Shown here: piece after piece, positions 1 through 5,151 of the stretch
Numbering within the stretch: position 1 is the first letter of the stretch
Layout: each line of letters begins with the position of its first letter
Source: an uncultured Rhodovulum sp.
Lineage (GTDB): Bacteria > Pseudomonadota > Alphaproteobacteria > Rhodobacterales > Rhodobacteraceae
Reading direction: 5' to 3'
NCBI GenBank assembly: GCA_946221765.1
Contig: CAMIMK010000186.1
Span: 1 to 6,291 of the forward strand
DNA: 6,291 nucleotides
Notes under the pieces: model-generated
Databases searched by the model: none
The model's input: only the letters and a program-made list of their open reading frames with translations
Told to the model about the DNA's origin: nothing
Program-made: the position numbers and the translations under genes

Positions 1-103
1 CCGGCCTGACGGGGACGCAGGCGCGCCCCGCGCCGAGGCGCCGCCGGGCGTTCGGAGGCCGGGCTTTCGGAGACTGTCCGGAACCGACCCGCCGGACCGA
101 GCC

Positions 104-119
104 GTCCGGGTTTCCGGAC
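104..119 (-). terminator. Putative hairpin terminator of gapR
   Basis: On the minus strand, GTCCGG, a 4-nt loop AAAC and CCGGAC form a perfect 6-bp GC-rich stem starting 6 nt after the gapR stop codon. A second pair of the same hexamers (76-81 and 92-97, 10-nt loop) follows, so the hexamers alternate over 76-119 and can also pair across units. No clear T-run follows either stem, so a canonical intrinsic terminator is not shown. It may act as a weak terminator or as a 3'-end stabilising structure. The rest of 1-125 shows no supportable gene. Confidence 0.35.
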
Positions 120-125
120 CGTCCC

Positions 126-395
126 TCAGGCCATGCCCAGCGCCTGCTTGTAGAGTTCGAGGATCGTCTCCTCCTCGTCCACCTCGGCCGAGTCGCGCTT
201 GCGCAGCGCGATGAGCTTCTTCAGCACCTTCACGTCGTAGCCCCGCGCCTTGGCCTCGGCGAGAACCTCCTTCGCCTGGTCGGCGATGTCCTTCTTCTCG
301 GCCTCCAGCCGCTCGTAGCGCTCGACGAACTGCCGGAGCTCCCCGGCGGTGACCTTGTACTGGACGGTTGCCTCGTCCTCGACCAGTTCTTCCAC
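126..395 (-). CDS. gapR: GapR-family (DUF2312) nucleoid-associated DNA-binding protein
   Basis: This 89-residue protein matches the DUF2312/GapR family across its whole length. In Caulobacter, GapR binds overtwisted AT-rich DNA ahead of replication and transcription and stimulates type II topoisomerases; that role is inferred here from the family. After an acidic N-terminus comes the hallmark helical segment YKVTAGELRQFVERYERLEA (about residues 13-32). A lysine-rich coiled region follows (K34, K35, K42, K49, K56, K59, K60), then R65-K66-R67, which would supply the DNA-contacting surface. The C-terminus (about 70-89) is acidic and helical. The start is GTG at 395, chosen because an AAGGGA Shine-Dalgarno (403-408) lies 7 nt upstream and the family's length fits. 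It is divergent from the small membrane protein gene and probably monocistronic. Family assignment is very secure. Confidence 0.93.
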   Translation of the reverse strand: MEELVEDEATVQYKVTAGELRQFVERYERLEAEKKDIADQAKEVLAEAKARGYDVKVLKKLIALRKRDSAEVDEEETILELYKQALGMA

Positions 396-464
396 GTCGC
401 AATCCCTTCGGTTGAGTTTCTTCCTCCTACCCCCGGCCGGCTTCGGGGCGCAAGGCGGCCCGGC

Positions 465-493
465 TTGCGCCCAGGCGCGGCACTCGGTATCAG
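465..493 (+). promoter_or_regulatory. Candidate sigma-70 promoter for the small membrane protein gene
   Basis: TTGCGC (465-470), a 17-bp spacer and TATCAG (488-493) resemble -35 and -10 boxes. They would start transcription near position 500, about 20 nt before the TTG start codon at 521. The -35 keeps only the TTG core, so this is a position-based guess. The gapR promoter must also lie between 396 and 520, but no convincing pair was found on the minus strand. Confidence 0.3.
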
Positions 494-520
494 GGTGGGG
501 GGCTGGATGCGGAGAAGCTG

Positions 521-733
521 TTGATTTTGTTGCAGGTCATCGGGGCAGTCATGGCGTTGGCCGGTCTGGGCGGCCTCGGCTATTGTATCGTCCAGGGCTT
601 TCGCATCCGCGGCGCCGGCCTCGCGCCCGATCAGGTGCGGCAGCGGCTCAACACCCTGATCGCCGTCAACCTCGGCTCGGTCGCGATCGCGGCCCTCGGC
701 CTCGCGGTGCTGGTGGCCGGGCTCATCCTCTGA
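521..733 (+). CDS. Small two-helix membrane protein of unknown function
   Basis: This 70-residue protein has two hydrophobic segments (about residues 3-25 and 48-69). They are joined by a short polar loop with basic residues (R28, R30, R40, R42), which by the positive-inside rule would face the cytoplasm. No catalytic motif or named family was recognised; it resembles small uncharacterised inner-membrane proteins of Rhodobacterales. The start is read as TTG at 521 because GGAGAAG (511-517) sits just upstream. The alternative ATG at 551 would remove the first ten residues and shorten the first helix, so it is less likely. The gene is divergent from gapR. It ends 7 nt before the end of tag on the opposite strand, so the two transcripts probably overlap at their 3' ends. 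Coding status is supported by the start signal and the sensible two-helix pattern; the function is unknown. Confidence 0.7.
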   Translation: MILLQVIGAVMALAGLGGLGYCIVQGFRIRGAGLAPDQVRQRLNTLIAVNLGSVAIAALGLAVLVAGLIL

Positions 734-740
734 CCCGGCC

Positions 741-1346
741 TCAGACGGGGCGCTGCAGCGCGGCGCGGGCCCGGTCGACCTCGGCCTGCAGCACGCAGTC
801 GGCCGCGTGATCGTTGATGAGGCCCATGGCCTGCAGGAAGGCATGGATCGTCGTCGGCCCGACGAAGATCCAGCCGCGCTTGCGCAGCGCCTTCGAGAGC
901 GCGACCGAGGCCGGCGAGGTCGACTGGCCCTGCGGCCCGATCTCGTCGCCCTGCGGCTCGAAGCGCCAGACGAAGGCGGCCAGCGACCCCTCGGCCGCCA
1001 CCAGTTCGCAGGCGTGTGCGGCATTGTTGATGACGGCCTCGATCTTGCCGCGGTGGCGCACGATCCCGGCATCCGCCAGCAGCCGCGTCACGTCGGCCTC
1101 GTCGAACCGGGCAACCGCGTGGAAGTCGAAGCCGGCAAAGGCCGCGCGGAAATTCTCGCGCTTGTTCAGGATCGTGCGCCAGCTGAGGCCGGACTGGAAG
1201 GTCTCCAGGCAGAGTTTCTCGAACAGGCGGCGGTCGTCGATGACCGGGAAGCCCCATTCGCGGTCGTGATAATCGAAGAATTCCGGCGCGGCGGCGCACC
1301 AGCCGCAGCGGGGTCGCCCGTCCGGGCCGGGGATGGTCGCGCTCAT
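741..1346 (-). CDS. tag: DNA-3-methyladenine glycosylase I
   Basis: This is a 201-residue base-excision repair enzyme that removes 3-methyladenine from alkylated DNA, leaving an abasic site; it acts in the cytoplasm on the chromosome. It aligns with E. coli Tag (187 residues) along its length, with a short N-terminal extension. The zinc ligands are all present: C14 (in RCGW), H27 (in YHD), H180 (in NDH) and C184. The base-pocket glutamate is E48 (E. coli E38) and the aromatic residue W56 (E. coli W46) is in GLSW. The conserved blocks LSWRTILNKRENFR, IVRHRGKIEA and FVGPTT are also visible. The ATG at 1346 overlaps the stop of the YciI-like gene by 4 nt (ATGA), indicating translational coupling. 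It is the last gene of the TetR-YciI-Tag operon and so is probably under that repressor. E. coli tag is regarded as constitutive, so a repressor-linked copy is notable. Confidence 0.96.
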   Translation of the reverse strand: MSATIPGPDGRPRCGWCAAAPEFFDYHDREWGFPVIDDRRLFEKLCLETFQSGLSWRTILNKRENFRAAFAGFDFHAVARFDEADVTRLLADAGIVRHRGKIEAVINNAAHACELVAAEGSLAAFVWRFEPQGDEIGPQGQSTSPASVALSKALRKRGWIFVGPTTIHAFLQAMGLINDHAADCVLQAEVDRARAALQRPV

Positions 1347-1636
1347 GCGGAGGGCCGCAGGAAATCGAGCGCCGGGATGGTGCGCCGGGGGGCGATGGCA
1401 TGGATCTCGGCCGAGACGATCCCCTGCCTCACGAAGGGATCGGCGGCGATGCGGGCGTCCAGCGCGGCGCGGCTTTCGCCGTGTGACAGGCTCGCGCCGC
1501 CAGCCCCGGGCAGGAGCGCGCCGACGCAGAGGAACTTTCCCTCGGCGAAGCCTTGCGCGATCCAGCGGTCATGGGCCGCCGCGAAGTCGGGCGCGGCCGC
1601 GCGGTTCTCGGAAAATCTCAGGAAGGTCATGAACAT
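1343..1636 (-). CDS. YciI-like (YCII-related domain) protein
   Basis: This 97-residue protein has a single ferredoxin-like YCII-related domain. Family members are small dimeric proteins, mostly uncharacterised; one relative, TftG, is a dehydrochlorinase in chloroaromatic degradation. The two residues typical of the family's putative active site are present: H22 (in AHDRW) and D66 (in ADPFV). The blocks LCVGALLPGAGGASL and ADPFVRQGIVSAEIHAI match the family pattern. The ATG at 1636 overlaps the TetR stop by one base (TGATG), and the stop overlaps tag's start by 4 nt. A second ATG at 1630 would remove two residues; the first was chosen for its tight overlap and a G-rich stretch upstream. A role in handling a reactive small molecule sensed by the neighbouring regulator is plausible but inferred. 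The family call is secure; the substrate is unknown. Confidence 0.88.
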   Translation of the reverse strand: MFMTFLRFSENRAAAPDFAAAHDRWIAQGFAEGKFLCVGALLPGAGGASLSHGESRAALDARIAADPFVRQGIVSAEIHAIAPRRTIPALDFLRPSA

Positions 1637-2232
1637 CAGTGCCCCCGAATGCTGGCGGGCGGGCGTGTCCGTGCGTCCAGCCATCGCTCGATGCCCGCAA
1701 CCTCGCGATGGATGATGGAAGGGGCCGCGTCGGGCAGGGCCGAGGCCATCACGGCGACCCCCTGCGACCAGACGAGCAGGTGCAGGGCCAGCGCCTCGGA
1801 CTCGGCCCCGGTGCCGAGGGCCCGGAACTGCCCGGCGAGCCAGTCGCGGAACAGGCCGAAGATCTCCGCCGCGCGGCCCTGCGCGATGTGGTCGAGCTTG
1901 GCGAGTTCGGTGCAGAGCGTGCCGACCGGGCAGCCGCTCGCCATGATCCGGGCGCGGTTGGCGAGAAGGAGGCGGATGAAGCACAGGATGCGGTCCCGGG
2001 GTGTCTCGCCCGCGGCCTGCCAGTCGTCGAGCATCTGGCGGGTCCGCGCGATCCGGCGGGTGATGACGGCCTCGAGAATGTCGTCCTTGGCCTTGAAATG
2101 GTGATAGAAATTTCCGCGCGAGATCCCCACCGCCGCCGCGATGTCGGCGAAGGACGTGGCCGCGAACCCGACATCGTAGAAGAGATCGTCGGCCTTCTCG
2201 ACGATCTGGTCGCGGGTGGAGGGAGGGGGCAT
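1636..2232 (-). CDS. TetR/AcrR-family transcriptional repressor
   Basis: This 198-residue one-component regulator has an N-terminal TetR DNA-binding domain (about residues 7-55). The helix-turn-helix is at about 26-46, with the signature ending GISRGNFYHHFKAKDD. The C-terminal half is an all-helical ligand-binding and dimerisation domain. It carries the block GCPVGTLCTELAKLD (100-114), seen in NemR- and LmrA/YxaF-like regulators. Three cysteines (C84, C101, C107) lie in or next to this region and could be reactive thiols, as in electrophile-sensing NemR; this is inference. The start is ATG at 2232, with AGGAT (2239-2243) 6 nt upstream. The gene is first in the operon and sits directly behind a promoter with an embedded inverted repeat, so autoregulation with derepression by an inducer is likely. 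The inducer cannot be read from sequence. Confidence 0.93.
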   Translation of the reverse strand: MPPPSTRDQIVEKADDLFYDVGFAATSFADIAAAVGISRGNFYHHFKAKDDILEAVITRRIARTRQMLDDWQAAGETPRDRILCFIRLLLANRARIMASGCPVGTLCTELAKLDHIAQGRAAEIFGLFRDWLAGQFRALGTGAESEALALHLLVWSQGVAVMASALPDAAPSIIHREVAGIERWLDARTRPPASIRGH

Positions 2233-2259
2233 GTCGGGATCCTGCCGGGACTTTGGAAA

Positions 2260-2288
2260 AATCTAGGACGACTGTCCTAGAAAGTCAA
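2260..2288 (-). promoter_or_regulatory. Sigma-70 promoter of the tetR-yciI-tag operon
   Basis: On the minus strand, -35 TTGACT (2283-2288) is separated by exactly 17 bp from -10 TAGATT (2260-2265). Transcription would start near 2253, giving a leader of about 20 nt with the AGGAT ribosome-binding site at 2239-2243. The -35 matches consensus at 5 of 6 positions and the -10 at 4 of 6, with ideal spacing. This is the best promoter in the window. Confidence 0.75.
2262..2281. promoter_or_regulatory. Predicted TetR operator (perfect inverted repeat)
   Basis: TCTAGGAC and GTCCTAGA form perfect 8-bp arms around a 4-bp centre (GACT). The palindrome covers most of the -35/-10 spacer and overlaps the -10 box, so bound repressor would block RNA polymerase. 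Size and symmetry fit TetR-family operators, and the half-site core resembles the GAC/GTC cores of NemR- and LmrA-type boxes. Assignment to the adjacent regulator is inferred from position. Confidence 0.75.
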
Positions 2289-2326
2289 GCGGAGGGGGAA
2301 AGGGCGCGGCCTCCCGGAGTACCGGG

Positions 2327-2372
2327 GGAGACGGGACGGCTGCGGTCGCCACGCAGGCCTCTTCCCGTCTCC
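2327..2372. repeat. Long hairpin-forming inverted repeat in the rlmI/tetR intergenic region
   Basis: GGAGACGGGA (2327-2336) and TCCCGTCTCC (2363-2372) are perfect 10-bp arms. The stem continues inside, after a small internal loop, with GGC (2338-2340) pairing 2357-2359. After a one-base bulge, TGCG (2341-2344) pairs CGCA (2352-2355), leaving a 7-nt loop: 17 base pairs in all. No T-run flanks it on either strand, so it is not a textbook terminator, although it sits between the end of rlmI and the tetR promoter. The left arm can alternatively pair with CTCCCGG at 2311-2317, and CTTCCC (2361-2366) with GGGAAG (2380-2385). Nothing coding was found in the rest of 2289-2516. Confidence 0.6.
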
Positions 2373-2516
2373 GCAGGCTGGGAAGAACGGGCCGACAGCC
2401 CCCTTCCCATGAGGTCGCCGCCGGGAGCGGTGGGAGAAAGCCTGCCGGGGTCCTTGGAAGGCACGCGATCCGCGCGGTTGCGCACCGCACCCTCGGCGGC
2501 GGGCGGGCCCGGCCCG

Positions 2517-3722
2517 TCAGGCGAGGCGCAGGAACAGGGCCTTCAGATAGGCGGTTTCCGCCAGATGGGGGTGGACCGGGTGGTCCGGCCCGGCGCCGCC
2601 GGTGGCGAGGATCTGCCCGGTGCGCCCGGCCTTCGAGAGGCCGCGCAGGCTCGCCTCGCGGAAGCGCGGCAGGTCGGCCGCATGGCTGCAGCTGCAGAGC
2701 ACGAGAAAGCCGCCGGGCTCGACGAGGGCCGCGCCCAGCCGCGCCACCTTCTCGTAGGCGCGCAGCCCCGCCTCCAGCGCCGCCTTGTGCGGGGCGAAGG
2801 CCGGCGGATCGCAGACGACGAGCCCGAAGCGGCGCCCTTCGGCGGCCAGGGCGGTCATCGCGTCGAAGGCATCCGCCCGCCGTGTCTCCAGCAGAGGGGC
2901 GAAGCCCGCGCGGGCGGCGCCGGCATTGGCGAGATCGAGCGCCGCGGACGAGCCGTCGATGGCAAGCGCGCCCTCGGCCCCGGCGCCCAGGGCCGCCAGG
3001 GCGAAGCCGCCGACATGGCAGAAGACGTCGAGCACCTGCCGCCCGCGGCCGAGCCGGGCCGCCAGCGCGTGGTTCGGCCGCTGGTCGTAGAAGAGGCCGG
3101 TCTTCTGCCCGCCGAGCAGGTCGGCCATGTAGGTGGCGTCGTTCATCGGGACCGCGACCGGCCCCTCGAGCGATCCGCGCAGCAGCCGGGTTTCCTCGGG
3201 CAGGCCCTCGAGGCTGCGGGCCCGGCCGCTGCCGTTCTTGACCACGACCGCGACTCCCGTCACCGCGACGAGCGCATCCACCAGCGTCTCCAGCCGGGTT
3301 TCGGCCCAGGCGGCATTCGGCTGGACCACCGCGGCGGTGCCGAACCGGTCGATGACCACGCCGGGCAGGCCATCGGCCTCGGCATGGACGAGCCGGTAGA
3401 AGGGCGCGTCGAACAGCGCCTCGCGCAGGGCGAGCGCCCGCTGGATCCGGGCGGCCAGCCAGGCCTGCCCGATCTCGACGGCCGGGTCGGCATCGAGCAG
3501 GCGCAGCGCGATCTTCGAGTCCGGGTTCAGCGTGGCGCAGCCGATCGGCCGGCGCTCGCCATCCTGCAACTCCACGATGCTGCCGGCCGGCAGCGCCCGG
3601 GTGCGCCGGTCGAGGACGATCTGGTCCTGATAGGCCCAGGGCGTACCGGTAAGGCCGCCTCCCCGGAACGGGTGGGGCGGAACGGTCGGCCGAAGCCGGA
3701 CCACCGGGCGCTCTGTCTCCAT
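2517..3722 (-). CDS. rlmI: Class I SAM-dependent 23S rRNA (cytosine-C5) methyltransferase, RlmI family
   Basis: This 401-residue protein has RlmI (YccW) architecture; in E. coli the enzyme makes m5C1962 in 23S rRNA. An N-terminal PUA RNA-binding domain (about 7-75) includes HPFRGG and NPDSKIALRL. A linker domain (about 85-200) carries LPGVVIDRFG. The Rossmann methyltransferase domain (about 200-401) has QKTGLFYDQRPN (206-217), the SAM-binding motif LDVFCHVGGF (231-240), DPPAF (305-309, motif IV) and CSCSH (343-347), which carries the motif VI cysteines of m5C enzymes. The C-terminus HPHLAETAYLKALFLRL is typical. The start is ATG at 3722 with a strong AAGGAG (3728-3733) 5 nt upstream. The gene starts 18 nt after the HisM-type permease and is probably cotranscribed with the transporter. 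The family is secure; the exact target cytosine is inferred, and alphaproteobacterial members could differ. Confidence 0.92.
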   Translation of the reverse strand: METERPVVRLRPTVPPHPFRGGGLTGTPWAYQDQIVLDRRTRALPAGSIVELQDGERRPIGCATLNPDSKIALRLLDADPAVEIGQAWLAARIQRALALREALFDAPFYRLVHAEADGLPGVVIDRFGTAAVVQPNAAWAETRLETLVDALVAVTGVAVVVKNGSGRARSLEGLPEETRLLRGSLEGPVAVPMNDATYMADLLGGQKTGLFYDQRPNHALAARLGRGRQVLDVFCHVGGFALAALGAGAEGALAIDGSSAALDLANAGAARAGFAPLLETRRADAFDAMTALAAEGRRFGLVVCDPPAFAPHKAALEAGLRAYEKVARLGAALVEPGGFLVLCSCSHAADLPRFREASLRGLSKAGRTGQILATGGAGPDHPVHPHLAETAYLKALFLRLA

Positions 3723-3740
3723 CGGAGCTCCTTGCAGAGG

Positions 3741-4433
3741 TCAGACCCGTGCGGGCCTGACGTGTCGGAGATAGCGGGCTTCGAGCCACCGCACCAGCCC
3801 GACCAGACAGAAGGTGATGGCCATGTAGAGCAGCGCCGCGGTCAGGATGCCCTCGTAGGCCAGGTAATAGCGGGCATTCAGCGTCCGGCCGGCCCCGAGA
3901 ATGTCCTGAAGCGTGATGACGCTCGCGACCGCCGAGCCGTGCAGCATGAAGATGAGCTCGTTGCCATACTGCGGCAGGGCGCGGCGCAGGGCACCGGGAA
4001 TCACCACCAGAAGGTCGGTCTGCCAGCGCCCGAGCCCCAGCGCCCGGGCCGCCTCGACCTCGCCCGGGGGAGTCGCTTGCACCGCCCCGCGGATGATCTC
4101 GGTCGCATAGGCGCCGGAGTTCAGGGAGAAGGCGACGAGCGCACACCACCAGGCGCTGCGCAGATAGGCCCAGGCCCAGCTCTCGCGCACGAAGTCGAAC
4201 TGCGCGAGTCCGTAGTAGATGAGGAAGGTCTGCACCAGGAGCGGCGTGCCCCGGAAGAGATAGACATAGCCCCCGAGGAGCGGCGCGGCGACCGGCACCC
4301 GTCGCGCCCGGGCGAGCCCGGCGGGCAGCGCGATCAGGAAGCCGATGATGACCGAGAGCAGGGTCAGCTGCAGCGTCATCCAGACGCCATTCGCGAACAG
4401 CGTCCAGTTGGCGAGGATCAGGTCAACGCGCAT
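3741..4433 (-). CDS. Polar amino acid ABC transporter permease, HisM type
   Basis: This 230-residue inner-membrane permease belongs to the HisM/ArtM family of amino acid importers. About five transmembrane segments are visible (near 19-40, 52-75, 95-113, 160-180 and 196-216). The family block RGTPLLVQTFLIYYG lies at 61-75. The EAA loop that docks on the ATPase is at about 125-153 (EVEAARALGLGRW through RRALP). It would pair with the HisQ-type protein to form the channel. The ATG at 4433 lies inside the end of the upstream permease gene (11-nt overlap), implying coupled translation and equal dosage. Substrate is inferred from the linked binding protein. No ATPase gene follows; rlmI does. Confidence 0.93.
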   Translation of the reverse strand: MRVDLILANWTLFANGVWMTLQLTLLSVIIGFLIALPAGLARARRVPVAAPLLGGYVYLFRGTPLLVQTFLIYYGLAQFDFVRESWAWAYLRSAWWCALVAFSLNSGAYATEIIRGAVQATPPGEVEAARALGLGRWQTDLLVVIPGALRRALPQYGNELIFMLHGSAVASVITLQDILGAGRTLNARYYLAYEGILTAALLYMAITFCLVGLVRWLEARYLRHVRPARV

Positions 4434-5109
4434 GGCCCACCAGGGAATGGCGCCGCTGCAACCAGTCGAAGACCTGTTGCGAGGCGAAGGTGAGGAGCAG
4501 GTAGAAGCCCAGGACCGCGATCAGGAACAGGAAGGGCGCCCGCGCGGTCTTGCCGGCATCGCTCGCGAGGCCCACCAGGTCCTCCAGTCCGATGACCGAC
4601 ACGACGGCCGTCGATTTCACCAGCACCTGCCAGACATTGGCATAGCCGGGCAGGGCGAGGCGGACGAGCTGCGGCGTGATCACCCGCCAGGCGAGCGGCA
4701 GGCCGCGCAGGCCGAGCGCCCGCCCGGCCTCCAGCTGGCCGGCGGGGATGGCCTGGAAGGCTCCCCGGAAGGTCTCGGCCAGATAGGCGCCGTAGATGAA
4801 GCCGATGGCGAGGACACCGGCGGAAAAGGCCGAGATCGCCACCGGCGCCCCGCCGACGGCGCCGAGCAGCGCGTTGATGAGCCGCTGCCCCCCGAAATAG
4901 ACGATCAGCATCATCACGAGGTCGGGCACGCCCCGGACCAGCGTGGTATAGGCCAGCGTGACGGCCCCGCCGATGCTGCCGCCGGCCAGCCGTGCCAGCG
5001 TCGCCGCGGCCCCGAGGAAGGTGGCGAGCGCCAGCGAGATGAGGGCCAGCGCCAGCGTCGTCAGCGCGCCCCGGGCGAGCAGGGGCGCATAGCTCAGGAG
5101 CAGGTCCAT
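4423..5109 (-). CDS. Polar amino acid ABC transporter permease, HisQ type
   Basis: This 228-residue inner-membrane permease belongs to the HisQ/ArtQ family. Hydrophobic helices lie near 13-40, 47-72, 90-113, 160-182 and 192-212. RGVPDLVMMLIVYFG (59-73) is the HisQ counterpart of the RGTP block in its partner. The EAA loop is at about 125-153 (QLEAGRALGLRGL through RLALP), so ATPase coupling looks intact. The ATG at 5109 follows the binding-protein stop by 42 nt, a gap holding a stem-loop. The Shine-Dalgarno is not strong: AGGA at 5121-5124 is somewhat far from the ATG, and a G-rich stretch lies closer. It overlaps the HisM-type gene by 11 nt. The family is secure; transported substrate is inferred. 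Confidence 0.93.
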   Translation of the reverse strand: MDLLLSYAPLLARGALTTLALALISLALATFLGAAATLARLAGGSIGGAVTLAYTTLVRGVPDLVMMLIVYFGGQRLINALLGAVGGAPVAISAFSAGVLAIGFIYGAYLAETFRGAFQAIPAGQLEAGRALGLRGLPLAWRVITPQLVRLALPGYANVWQVLVKSTAVVSVIGLEDLVGLASDAGKTARAPFLFLIAVLGFYLLLTFASQQVFDWLQRRHSLVGHAR

Positions 5110-5123
5110 GCGCCCCCGCGTCC

Positions 5124-5146
5124 TGCCGCGCCCCGGCCCCGCGGCA
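5124..5146 (-). repeat. Intercistronic stem-loop between binding protein and permease genes
   Basis: On the minus strand, TGCCGCG and CGCGGCA form a perfect 7-bp stem with a 9-nt GC-rich loop. It begins 5 nt after the binding-protein stop and ends at the AGGA that may serve as the hisQ-type ribosome-binding site. No T-run follows. In importer operons, hairpins at this position often protect the upstream message or attenuate read-through, raising binding protein over permease; that role is inferred here. Confidence 0.55.
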
Positions 5147-5151
5147 CGGGA

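Noticed and set aside
1..9. TGA at 7-9 as the end of a plus-strand gene entering from the left
   Set aside because: Only two codons precede it, so nothing supports a coding frame.
1637..1984. Longer minus-strand frame extending the YciI-like protein to 213 residues
   Set aside because: The extension overlaps the tetR coding region and is Arg/Pro-rich with no similarity to the family; the 97-residue form matches family length.
2253..4493. Very long plus-strand open frame (746 codons) opposite rlmI and the HisM-type permease
   Set aside because: It is low-complexity Arg/Gly/Pro/Gln-rich translation opposite clearly recognisable genes, with no domain. It is a GC-rich shadow frame.
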